Part shown: one piece after another, positions 29,860-37,006 of the stretch
Layout: every line of letters begins with the position of its first letter
Position numbering within the stretch: the first letter of the stretch is position 1
Notes under the pieces: model-generated
Database searches by the model: none
Seen by the model: the letters and a program-made list of their open reading frames with translations, nothing else
What the model was told of the DNA's origin: nothing
NCBI RefSeq assembly: GCF_030063195.1
Contig: NZ_JASISS010000008.1
Coordinates: 62,001-126,000 of the forward strand
Direction of reading: 5' to 3'
DNA from: Cryobacterium sp. PH31-AA6
GTDB taxonomy: Bacteria; Actinomycetota; Actinomycetes; Actinomycetales; Microbacteriaceae
DNA: 64,000 nucleotides
Position numbers and translations under genes: made by a program

Positions 29860-30741
29860 TCAGCGCGCTTGTCGAACCGGACGGGCGAGGGGGGCTCGCT
29901 CCTCGTCGTCGTTGTCGTCGTTGCGGGACTGGCGACCCAGAGTGGCGAACTCGGGTTCCATCGACGGTGCGGCGCCGGTACCCGACCGAGACTGCGTGGC
30001 TTTCGCAGGCCCGGTGGTCTCAGCCGGGCTGGAGAGGGATTCGTCCTGTTCAGGATCGGTGACCGTTCCGTTTTCGACCGAGGATTCCTCCGGCTCCGCA
30101 TCGGGGCCCTCGACCGCTTTGGCCACCCGGGCTCGGCGTCGGCGTCGGCGTTTCGAGCTGAATCCGTCGACAAGGCCGGCGAGAAGCAGGGTGAGTACGA
30201 CACCGGCGACTCCGGCGCCGGCGGCTCCGACCATGCGTGTGCGTTGTTGCAGAACGCTCTTGGTGTCGACCGTGATGGGCAGCACCGTCACACGGTTGTT
30301 GCTCGCGATCTTCTCCGTAGTCTGTAGGTCCTCGAGCATCGTCGCCGTGCGGGTGACGAGCAGATCGAGAACTTCCTGAGCTGCAGCATCGCTGGGTGCC
30401 GTCACGGCGATGAGCATGACCGGGCCTGCGGTCGTCGTGTCGCGGGTGATGGCGATCTTCGTGTCGGGGTGCTCCGCAACCATCTCGTTCAGCACGTTCT
30501 CCGAGCCGACCGCACGCACGAGCACGTCGGCGGCCGGTGCCAGGCCGCCTAGAAAGAGATAGGGATTCGCACCTTCGGGCATGCTGGCGGCACCGGGGAT
30601 GAGCAGTTGCGTCGCGGAACGCTCGTATCCAGGGGGGATCGTGTACCACGCGCCGACAGCAAGGGCGGCGGCGACCATGACCCCGGGGAAAACGATGTAC
30701 CACCGTCTCCAGAGCTTGCGAAGCGTATCGCTGAACTTCAC
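29860..30741 (-). CDS. Wzz/PCP-like chain-length protein with long cytoplasmic tail
   Basis: The 293-residue protein begins at a GTG (30741) with the ribosome site AAGGAA and overlaps the upstream stop by 4 bases. It has an N-terminal transmembrane helix (about residues 15-35, RRWYIVFPGVMVAAALAVG), an extracytoplasmic domain, and a second transmembrane helix (about 170-190, MVGAAGAGVAGVVLTLLLAG). An Arg/Lys-rich patch and a roughly 100-residue acidic, disordered-looking tail follow. This two-helix layout is that of polysaccharide co-polymerases, but no Walker motifs of a BY-kinase are present. It should set chain length with the polymerase at 28495. Confidence 0.78.
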   Translation of the reverse strand: MKFSDTLRKLWRRWYIVFPGVMVAAALAVGAWYTIPPGYERSATQLLIPGAASMPEGANPYLFLGGLAPAADVLVRAVGSENVLNEMVAEHPDTKIAITRDTTTAGPVMLIAVTAPSDAAAQEVLDLLVTRTATMLEDLQTTEKIASNNRVTVLPITVDTKSVLQQRTRMVGAAGAGVAGVVLTLLLAGLVDGFSSKRRRRRRARVAKAVEGPDAEPEESSVENGTVTDPEQDESLSSPAETTGPAKATQSRSGTGAAPSMEPEFATLGRQSRNDDNDDEERAPLARPVRQAR

Positions 30742-31442
30742 GCTGTGGTTCCTTCCTGTGCGTGATCGGGCACCCGCGGTTGCCGAGCGGAGTGCGCCGC
30801 TCGTCCTTTCGCCAGCAGGCGATCGGCGGTGACGGAACCCCACCCGCCCACGATGCCGGCTACGGCGAGCATCGCGGCGCCGGCGGCGAGTTGGCCTCGG
30901 CGAGACGAGGTCACGTGTTCGATCTGCATGGTGAGGGGAACCACCGCCGCCGTTATTCGGTCTTTCGCGGCGGTCTTCAGCGCGGCTTGTTGAGAGGCGG
31001 CGCTGCCCAGAATCCTGTTGACCAGCTCCGCCTGTGTCGACTCGACCCACTCGGCCGAACGCCCCACGATCTCGATTTCGATGTCCGACCTATTGAAGGT
31101 CGACACCCATTGATTGCCCGAGTTCGCCAATTCGACCAAGACACCCTGGCGCACCCCCGCTCCGTGAAGCGGGGCTTCATTCGTCGAATACCGTGCGGGG
31201 GGCCGACCGTTGTTGGTCTCTTGCACGACGGCCCCCGCGAACGCGATGACGCTCACGTCCGTGGTTCCGTTTGTCGGCGACAAGCTCGTTGTGGCGGGTC
31301 GCATGAACGAGACCACCGTCGTGGTCGTGTACACCCCGCCATCGCGCGCCAGCACCACGGTGATGAGCGCCGCGCACGCGATCAGCACCAGCGGGATGTA
31401 CCAGCGCCGGAGCATGGCCAACAAGATGTCGCGGAATGTCAT
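30738..31442 (-). CDS. Second Wzz/PCP-like membrane protein
   Basis: The 234-residue protein begins MTFRDILLAMLRRWYIPLVL, nearly the same opening as the next gene (KFSDTLRKLWRRWYIVFP). It has transmembrane helices at about residues 15-32 and 180-202, an extracytoplasmic region between them, and a short basic cytoplasmic tail. The two adjacent genes therefore look like paralogous co-polymerase subunits. It is the first gene of the minus-strand operon. Upstream lies a 395-base gap (31443-31837) holding two conserved elements shared with the WcaJ operon. Confidence 0.75.
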   Translation of the reverse strand: MTFRDILLAMLRRWYIPLVLIACAALITVVLARDGGVYTTTTVVSFMRPATTSLSPTNGTTDVSVIAFAGAVVQETNNGRPPARYSTNEAPLHGAGVRQGVLVELANSGNQWVSTFNRSDIEIEIVGRSAEWVESTQAELVNRILGSAASQQAALKTAAKDRITAAVVPLTMQIEHVTSSRRGQLAAGAAMLAVAGIVGGWGSVTADRLLAKGRAAHSARQPRVPDHAQEGTTA

Positions 31443-31537
31443 CGGCGGCCGCCGGGATCGACGTGCCCCCCGGTGACGAACGCTCGCACGAACGGCATCC
31501 GTTCAGACGCGGGTCGGGAGCCGGGCAGGCCGGGGGA

Positions 31538-31577
31538 GGACGAATTCACGATATTTCCCTGCAGTTCGGGGTACAGG
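31538..31577 (-). promoter_or_regulatory. Conserved upstream element, proximal block (PCP/polymerase operon)
   Basis: On the minus strand this 40-base block starts CCTGTACCCCGAACTGCAGG and matches the block at 36080-36119 at 31 of 40 positions without gaps, 21 of the first 23. It lies 95-135 bases before the start at 31442. It contains an imperfect CTGTA...TGCAG dyad. It is probably a regulator-binding site or a leader-RNA element. Confidence 0.55.
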
Positions 31578-31654
31578 TGGGTACGGGATACGCGGTTCGG
31601 AGACGAAAGCGAGTCGACTCCTGAGTGCCGACGATATCCTCATTCTCGGCGTCG

Positions 31655-31682
31655 CGCTGTAGCTCATACGGGGGGTGCGCTC
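31655..31682 (-). promoter_or_regulatory. Conserved upstream element, distal block (PCP/polymerase operon)
   Basis: On the minus strand the block reads GCGCACCCCCCG, 7 bases, then CTACAGCGCGA. It aligns with GCGTACCCCCCG...TTACAGCGTGA at 36235-36262, upstream of the WcaJ operon. The order relative to the proximal block is the same at both sites. Apart from these blocks I see nothing in the gap 31443-31837. Confidence 0.5.
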
Positions 31683-31837
31683 CGGTGGGGGCGGCGCCAG
31701 GGGCAGTGTTTTCGACATTCTCGCGGTGCGTAGACCGCGGATTCCCGCTGCCGAGCGGGTTCGGGTGCGGCTGGTGGGATGATGGCTCTTCACTGGCGAC
31801 ACCCGAGTCGCGGCAGCTCAACCGGTGAGGAGGATCC

Positions 31838-33018
31838 ATGAAGCCACGCTCAGCCGTTGTGATCGACGGGGGGATAATGGGCCTGGCGGTCGCGCAACGG
31901 CTGTCGTGCACCGGAACCACCGTCACCCTGCTGGAGAAGGAGCCGGGCTGGGCGGCCCACCAGACCGGCCACAATTCGGGCGTTGTCCATGCAGGACCGT
32001 ACTACGCGGCCGGGTCGCTCAAGGCGCGCCGATGCACGGCGGGCAACGAGTCGATGGCCCGTTTCGCGCTCGAGAACGGCGTTCCCTACGAACGGTGCGG
32101 CAAACTGATCGTCGCCGTCGCTCCCAAACGAGGTGGCGCGCCTGGAGGCCCTGCACGAGCGGGCGATGGCCAACGGCGTGGTCACGAGGTTGCTGTCGAC
32201 GGCGGAGACGCTCGAGTTCGAACCACACGTCAGGGCCGTGAAGGTGCTCAGGGTCGAGGCCACCGGGATCATCGACTACGGAGGAGTGAGCCGCGTTCTG
32301 GCCCGCAAGGCGGCCGAGAACGGCGCCAGCCTCCTGCTCAACGCCCGCGTGGAGAGCATCCGGGTCGACCGAAGCGGCGTGAGCGTCGCGCACGCCGGCG
32401 GCAGCGTGCGGGCCGGTCTGCTCATCAACTGCGCTGGTCTCCACGCGGACCGGGTCGCGACCCTGGCCGGCGTCACCCCGGAGGTACGGGTCGTGCCGTT
32501 CCGCGGCGAATACTACGAACTCGTTCCGGCGCGACGCGACCTGGTCAGAGGGCTCATCTATCCCGTCCCCGACCCCGCGCTGCCGTTCCTCGGGTTGCAC
32601 CTCACCCGGATGATCGACGGGACGGTCCACGGCGGACCCAACGCCGTGCTCGCGCTCTCCAGGGAGGGCTACGACTGGCGAACGATCAACCTGCGCGACT
32701 CGATCGAGGCGATCAGCTATCCGGGATTTCTTCGGATGGCGCGGAGCAATATCGGGACCGGGGTTGGCGAGGTGGCACGCTCGTTCTCGCAGCGCCTGTT
32801 CGCCCGCAGCCTGGCCCGGCTGGTGCCGGAGATCGGGCGTGACGATATCGTGCGTGCGGGCGCAAGCCGTTCGGCGCGACGGTGCCCTCGCCGATGACTT
32901 CGTCATCCAGCGCGCACCCCGGCAGGTGCACGTGCTTAATGCGCCGTCGCCCGCGGCCACAAGTTCCCTCGAAATCGCCCGGCACATCGCCGCGATCGCC
33001 GATGACGTGGATTCCTGA
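31838..33018 (+). pseudogene. lhgO: L-2-hydroxyglutarate oxidase, broken by two frameshifts
   Basis: The reading frame is in three pieces that together match LhgO, a FAD-dependent membrane-associated oxidase. Piece 1 (31838 to about 32126) has the FAD motif IDGGIMGLAVAQRL and HQTGHNSGVVHAGPYY. Piece 2 (about 32129-32855) has INCAGLHADRV, FRGEYYEL and [20 protein letters not shown]. Piece 3 (about 32856-33018) has [10 protein letters not shown] and [18 protein letters not shown]. The first break fits one extra A in CCCAAACGAG (32126-32128). The second fits a deletion of about 14 bases near 32850-32862 at GTGCGTGCG. AGGAGGA precedes the ATG. Two lesions favour a real pseudogene, but sequencing error cannot be excluded, especially at the A run. 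Confidence 0.85.
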
Positions 33019-33048
33019 CCCGGACGGGTTCGAGCCCGGACGCGTGGG

Positions 33049-33762
33049 TCAGGTCGCGGCGGTGAACGTGCCGAAGACCACGTAGCGACAGCCGCCGTCG
33101 ACCGCGGTGGCGCTGAGCGTGATCGTGTTGCTTCCGCGAGTGAAGGAGAGCGCCGAGGACCCGTCGAGGGCCGGTGCCGGCGTGTCATAGAGCCCGAGTT
33201 CCGCCAGGCTGGAGCGGTAGAAATCCAGGACCTCGACGACGGTGAGGCTTGTCTGCGCCGTCAGGGCGGCCTGGAGGCGGGAACCCTCGGTGGCAACGGA
33301 GCTCGTCGCGACGGCGGAATGCGGTGCCGCCGGGATGACCCGGGTCGGGAACCCGTCCACGATCGAGCCGACGGCGTGAGACGTGTCCGGCAGCGGCAGC
33401 GACACGAGCACGGCCTGGGGCTTGGATTCCGGGAGAGGGAGCGAGACCGAACCCGAGCCCGGAGTGCCGGGCTCGACGACGCGCACATCGTTGGCTTCGC
33501 CGGGCGCCGGAACAGTGGGCGATGGCGATCCCTGCTTCGGTGCAGGCGCCGGTGCCGGTGCGGGCGCCTGGGTGGGCGTGGCGTCGGGTTGAGCCGCCGC
33601 GGTTTTCGCAACCGGGCTCGGTGTCGCCGTCGGCAAGCCTCCGTCGGCCGATTTCGACACCGTTGCGGGGGTCTCTGCGCCCTGTTGCTGGAGCAGGAGT
33701 GCTCCGGTGAGGACGAGGACGACGGCGGCGGCGGCAATGCCGGTGATCTGCGTGCGGCGCAT
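33049..33762 (-). CDS. Membrane-anchored or secreted protein of unknown function
   Basis: The 237-residue protein has an N-terminal hydrophobic helix (residues 8-25, ITGIAAAAVVLVLTGALLL), a Pro/Ala/Thr-rich stretch (about 40-90), and a C-terminal globular region (about 120-237). The latter includes VVEVLDFYRSSLAELGLYD and ends GGCRYVVFGTFTAAT. I do not recognise the family. It starts 2 bases before the end of the upstream acetyltransferase gene region, in the WcaJ operon, so it probably works at the cell surface with the polysaccharide machinery (inference). Confidence 0.75.
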   Translation of the reverse strand: MRRTQITGIAAAAVVLVLTGALLLQQQGAETPATVSKSADGGLPTATPSPVAKTAAAQPDATPTQAPAPAPAPAPKQGSPSPTVPAPGEANDVRVVEPGTPGSGSVSLPLPESKPQAVLVSLPLPDTSHAVGSIVDGFPTRVIPAAPHSAVATSSVATEGSRLQAALTAQTSLTVVEVLDFYRSSLAELGLYDTPAPALDGSSALSFTRGSNTITLSATAVDGGCRYVVFGTFTAAT

Positions 33763-33764
33763 GG

Positions 33765-34370
33765 TCAGCTCTCCGTGGTGGCGGGCCAGAGGGCGCCATC
33801 CACTTCGCGATAGGTGGTGCCGGTGGATGGGCAGCGGAAAAGTTCTCCGATCCGCACGAGCGGGATGCCCGCCGTGCCGACCCAGCCGACCTTTCGGGCG
33901 GGGACCCCCGCCACAATGGCGTAGTCGGGGACGTCCCTGGTGACGACGGCTCCGGCCGCGACGAGGGCCCAGCGGCCGATCGTGACCGGCGCGATACAGA
34001 CGGCGCGTGCGCCGATCGATGCCCCGGTGCCGACCCGTACCCCGACCGCTTTCCAGTCCTCGGCGCTCTTCAGAGTGCCGTCGGGATTGATCGCGCGGGG
34101 GAACTCGTCATTGGTGAAGACGACCGCCGGGCCGATGAAGACTCCGTCCTCGAGCACGGCGGGCTCGTAGAGAAGCGCGTAGTTCTGCACCTTGCAATTG
34201 GCGCCGAGGATGACGCCCGGTCCGATGTACGCCCCGCGGCCCAGTGTGCAGCCGCTCCCGACGCTGGCGTGTTCCCTGACCTGGGCCAGGTGCCAGACGG
34301 TCGTGCCGTCTCCGATCGTGGCGAGCGGGTCAACGTCCGCCGTGCCGGCTATGCGGCTTTCCTGAATCAT
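33765..34370 (-). CDS. Hexapeptide-repeat sugar N-acetyltransferase (WlbB-like)
   Basis: The roughly 201-residue left-handed beta-helix protein (IGDGTTVWHLAQVREHASVG, LGRGAYIGPGVILGANCKVQN) resembles WlbB-type acetyltransferases, which acetylate the 3-amino group of UDP-2-acetamido-3-amino-dideoxy sugars. VFTNDEFPRAINPDG is the segment that contacts substrate in the family. The C-terminus adds a short extension (PLVRIGELFRCPSTGTTYREV). The ATG at 34370 gives the usual MIQESRIAG-type start behind GGGGGA; another ATG lies at 34400. The presumed partners, the Gfo/Idh dehydrogenase and DegT, are about 22 kb away on the other strand. Confidence 0.85.
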   Translation of the reverse strand: MIQESRIAGTADVDPLATIGDGTTVWHLAQVREHASVGSGCTLGRGAYIGPGVILGANCKVQNYALLYEPAVLEDGVFIGPAVVFTNDEFPRAINPDGTLKSAEDWKAVGVRVGTGASIGARAVCIAPVTIGRWALVAAGAVVTRDVPDYAIVAGVPARKVGWVGTAGIPLVRIGELFRCPSTGTTYREVDGALWPATTES

Positions 34371-34421
34371 CTGTGATCCCCCAACGCGTAGATCATTCAT
34401 TGTTCCGCACCGGCCCGTTCA

Positions 34422-35969
34422 CTAGTAGGCGCCGGTCGGGTGGGTGAGCACGCGAAGTGTGCGCCACAGGATGATGAGATCGCCGGCCAGTGACCAGTTC
34501 TCGACGTAGTAGAGATCGAGGCGTACGCTCTCGTCCCAGTCGAGATCCGACCGCCCGTTGACCTGCCACATACCGGTGAGTCCAGGCTTGATGTAGAGCC
34601 TCCGGTGCACGTGCTGTTCATAACCGTCGACCTCCGTCGGAAGCGGAGGGCGGGGACCGACCAGGCTCATTTCGCCGACGAGGACGTTCCAGAGCTGAGG
34701 CAGCTCATCGAGCGAGTACTTGCGGAGGATCCGGCCCACCCGGGTCACCCGGGGATCATTGTGAATCTTGAACAGCACCCCTGAACCCTCGTTCTTGTCG
34801 AGCAGACCGGCGAGGTCGGTCTCCGCTGTCTGGACCATCGAGCGGAACTTGAGCATCTGGAAAGTTTGCTGGTTCCGTCCGCACCGTTCCTGGCGGAACA
34901 GTGCCGGACCCGGCGTGTCGGCCTTGACCACGATCGCGATCACCGCCAGCAGGGGCGCAATCAGGATCAGGCCCGCACCCGCGGCGACCACGTCGAGGGT
35001 CCGCTTGAGCACATGCCTCGTGCCCTCGAAGTGGGGAATCTCGACGTGGATGAGCGGAAGGCCCTCGACCGGGCGGAAGTGGATCCGGGGTCCGGCGACG
35101 TCCGTCAGCCGGCTGGAGAGCACGAGCTCCGCCGGGGTCCCCTCGAGGTCCCAGCCGAGATTCCGGATGAATGTGCTGCCCCCGCGAGGATGCCCGGCCA
35201 CGATCACCGCGTCGACTCCCATGGAGCCGACGGCATCCGCCACGTGGGCGGAGTCCGCGACGACGGGAATCCGGTTACCGCGGGAGAGCACGCCCGTCGT
35301 GTCGCCGTCTTCGAGGGCGACACCCACCACGTGGTAGACCGCGCCCGACTTCTCGGCGATCTGGCGCACGACGTATTCCACATCATCCCTGCTGCCGACG
35401 ACGATGACTCGGGACAGGTAGTGCCCGAAGTGACGTTGGTGCAGAAGCCATTTCCGCCAGAGCCATCGCTCGACGATGAGCCCAACCATGCCGAGGGGCA
35501 GGGCGAAGATGAAGAAGCTCCGCGCGATATCGACCTGGAAGACCAGGAAACCGATGGCGAGCATGCCGAAGGCCAGGGCGCTCGCGTTGACCACCTGGCG
35601 ATATTCTGTCGCCCCCACTCCAATCACCCGGGAATCACGGGTGTGGAACGCACCGAGGGTGATGATCCAGATCGTCACCACCATCAGGGCGACGACCCAG
35701 TAGTCGATCTGGAACGGGCCGGCCGCGACCGCGGCGGTCCCCACGCCGAAGCGCGCGATGAAGGCGATGCCCACCGCGACCACGATGATGCTGACGTCGC
35801 TGACCCTCAGCTTGGTGCGGTACCTCCTGGCCCAGATCAGACCGGAGGTGTGCGAGTCCGCGAAGACTTTTCGTACCGGCGTCTCCACCTGGTCGACGAG
35901 CCTGAGCCGGGCGCGCTGTCCAGCGGCTGACAGGCCGGTGGCAGACGGATGTGCTCCGGCGGTGGTCAT
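34422..35969 (-). CDS. Undecaprenyl-phosphate sugar phosphotransferase, WcaJ-like (EPS initiation)
   Basis: The 515-residue membrane protein starts the repeat unit by moving a sugar-phosphate onto undecaprenyl phosphate. It has about five transmembrane helices (residues about 45-180), a central Rossmann-like domain (SRVIVVGSRDDVEYVVRQI) and another membrane segment (DVVAAGAGLILIAPLLAVIA). The C-terminal bacterial sugar transferase domain follows (FRQERCGRNQQTFQMLKFRS, LRKYSLDELPQLWNVL, MSLVGPRPP, KPGLTGMWQVNGRS). The ATG at 35969 was chosen for its GGAGG site 9 bases upstream; a longer frame to 36074 lacks one. Its 390-base upstream gap (35970-36359) holds three shared motifs. Confidence 0.93.
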   Translation of the reverse strand: MTTAGAHPSATGLSAAGQRARLRLVDQVETPVRKVFADSHTSGLIWARRYRTKLRVSDVSIIVVAVGIAFIARFGVGTAAVAAGPFQIDYWVVALMVVTIWIITLGAFHTRDSRVIGVGATEYRQVVNASALAFGMLAIGFLVFQVDIARSFFIFALPLGMVGLIVERWLWRKWLLHQRHFGHYLSRVIVVGSRDDVEYVVRQIAEKSGAVYHVVGVALEDGDTTGVLSRGNRIPVVADSAHVADAVGSMGVDAVIVAGHPRGGSTFIRNLGWDLEGTPAELVLSSRLTDVAGPRIHFRPVEGLPLIHVEIPHFEGTRHVLKRTLDVVAAGAGLILIAPLLAVIAIVVKADTPGPALFRQERCGRNQQTFQMLKFRSMVQTAETDLAGLLDKNEGSGVLFKIHNDPRVTRVGRILRKYSLDELPQLWNVLVGEMSLVGPRPPLPTEVDGYEQHVHRRLYIKPGLTGMWQVNGRSDLDWDESVRLDLYYVENWSLAGDLIILWRTLRVLTHPTGAY

Positions 35970-36079
35970 CTCGAACTCACCTCCGTCAGGAGGCGCGAAG
36001 AGCGACTGTTCGGGTTTCTGTGGTCGGCCTGGGTGGAGCCGATTGTTTTTTTGGGTCGACAAATGAGTCGACACGTCAA

Positions 36080-36119
36080 GGACGTGATCACGGGCATTCC
36101 CTGCATTTCGGGTTACAGG
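36080..36119 (-). promoter_or_regulatory. Conserved upstream element, proximal block (WcaJ operon)
   Basis: The minus-strand block begins CCTGTAACCCGAAATGCAGG and ends CGTGATCACGTCC, and is the partner of 31538-31577 (31 of 40 identical). It lies 110-150 bases before the WcaJ start. Confidence 0.55.
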
Positions 36120-36212
36120 TTCTGGTCGGGTCGCACCGGACTCGCGGTCTAGGGGGCCACTTCGTCCAGCACGGCAGGTAGTCGATCGATCCTCAACTAC
36201 TCACGTGCCGAA

Positions 36213-36262
36213 CATACCCCCATCCGGGGACTTCACGCTGTAACCAGATCGGGGGGTACGCA
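36213..36262 (-). promoter_or_regulatory. Double GC-rich motif upstream of the WcaJ operon
   Basis: Reading the minus strand, GCGTACCCCCCGATC (36262-36248) and TTACAGCGTGA (to 36232) are followed by TCCCCGGATGGGGGTATG (36230-36213). The first part matches the distal block at 31655; the second matches the palindromic motif at 3214 and 23337. The site therefore combines both shared EPS motifs. Confidence 0.55.
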
Positions 36263-36315
36263 CCGAATCAAGGGGACGCGCCGGCGGAAGATCCCTGCCC
36301 TGACTGCGCGTGAGA

Positions 36316-36357
36316 CAAAAAGAAGACCACCCCAGTAGAAGCCTGGGAGTGGTCTTC
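36316..36357 (-). terminator. Intrinsic terminator after tRNA-Phe
   Basis: On the minus strand GAAGACCACTCCCAG pairs with CTGGGGTGGTCTTC (one bulged C) and is followed by TTTTT. It ends the tRNA transcript just before the EPS island. Confidence 0.9.
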
Positions 36358-36359
36358 AG

Positions 36360-36432
36360 TGGCCCCGACCGGCGTCGATCCGGTGACCTTTCGATTTTCA
36401 GTCGAACGCTCTACCAACTGAGCTACAGGGCC
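36360..36432 (-). tRNA. tRNA-Phe (GAA)
   Basis: The 73-base gene folds as a cloverleaf: acceptor GGCCCTG/CGGGGCC, D arm GCTC...GAGC, anticodon loop with GAA (CGACTGAAAATCG), and T arm CCGG-TCGACG-CCGG. CCA is not encoded. Confidence 0.96.
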
Positions 36433-36464
36433 AGAAAGAAACCTCGAGAAGTCGCTTTCCAAGG

Positions 36465-36489
36465 AAAAAAACCCTCTCTTTCGAAAGGG
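36465..36489 (-). terminator. Intrinsic terminator between tRNA-Asp and tRNA-Phe
   Basis: On the minus strand CCCTTTC-GAAA-GAGAGGG makes a 7-bp stem with a GAAA tetraloop followed by seven T. tRNA-Asp therefore probably has its own end, with read-through or a separate promoter for tRNA-Phe. Confidence 0.8.
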
Positions 36490-36502
36490 CTTAGTGCCTT
36501 TG

Positions 36503-36576
36503 CGACCCTGACCGGACTTGAACCGGCGACCTCCGCCGTGACAGGGCGGCGCGCTAACCAACTGCGCTACAGGGCC
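36503..36576 (-). tRNA. tRNA-Asp (GTC)
   Basis: The 74-base cloverleaf has acceptor GGCCCTG/CAGGGTC, anticodon GTC in CCGCCCTGTCACGGCGG, and T loop TTCAAGT. CCA is not encoded. Confidence 0.96.
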
Positions 36577-36597
36577 TCGTGATGAGAACCATTACTT

Positions 36598-36625
36598 ATT
36601 CTATTGTGTATTTTGCACGTCGTAA
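36598..36625 (-). promoter_or_regulatory. Promoter candidate for tRNA-Asp
   Basis: TTACGA (36620-36625) and TAGAAT (36598-36603) on the minus strand are 16 bases apart. The -10 ends about 21 bases before the tRNA, in an AT-rich stretch. Confidence 0.5.
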
Positions 36626-36664
36626 CTCGCACGTAATTCTTGCACATATTTGACACGACCTGCG

Positions 36665-36737
36665 TAGCCCCAACGGGATTCGAACCCGTGTTAACGCCGT
36701 GAAAGGGCGCCGTCCTAGGCCGCTAAACGATGGGGCC
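36665..36737 (-). tRNA. tRNA-Glu (TTC)
   Basis: The 73-base cloverleaf has acceptor GGCCCCA/TGGGGCT, anticodon TTC in CCCTTTCACGG, and T arm ACGGGTTCGAATCCCGT. The last pair of the anticodon stem is a G/T wobble. CCA is not encoded. Confidence 0.96.
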
Positions 36738-36771
36738 GAGACGCCATAAACTTCATGGCTTCCGACGCATA

Positions 36772-36801
36772 AGCATACGGTCTGTGCGCAGAAAATCCCA
36801 A
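36772..36801 (-). promoter_or_regulatory. Promoter candidate for tRNA-Glu
   Basis: On the minus strand TTGGGA (36796-36801) and TATGCT (36772-36777) are spaced by 18 bases, about 35 bases before the tRNA. Confidence 0.5.
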
Positions 36802-36961
36802 ATCGTGTTCGCCCCGGCGTTTCGCGCGCGTATTCCCGCGGGTCGCCTGCAGGGGAGGCAGACCCCGGCTCGCCCGGAAATGGCCGGGCCGGAGCACGAT
36901 TCCCGGGTTAGATTCCTCAAGATACTGGGCGAGTCTGCCCGAAGTTGTTATTGTGAAAAGA

Positions 36962-36988
36962 GTTAACACAGTTACGCATGTGTTTAAC
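36962..36988 (+). promoter_or_regulatory. Direct GTTAAC-type repeats upstream of the hydrolase pair (MtrA-box candidate)
   Basis: GTTAACACA, GTTACGCAT and GTGTTTAAC lie in tandem with 9-11-base spacing, 18-45 bases before the start at 37007. MtrA of actinobacteria recognises GTAAC-type direct repeats before cell-wall hydrolase genes. Assignment here is by resemblance only. The rest of the gap 36738-36961 holds the tRNA-Glu promoter and nothing else I can support. Confidence 0.45.
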
Positions 36989-37006
36989 AAACCCGATCGG
37001 GGAGTA

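Noticed and set aside
35970-36074. N-terminal extension of the WcaJ-like protein to 36074
   Set aside because: The extension has no ribosome site and is unlike family members, while ATG 35969 has a strong GGAGG site.
36360-36432. tRNA-Phe 3' end as an attachment site for an integrated island
   Set aside because: I looked for a second copy of the tRNA 3' end near the other boundary of the EPS region and found none, and no integrase gene is present.
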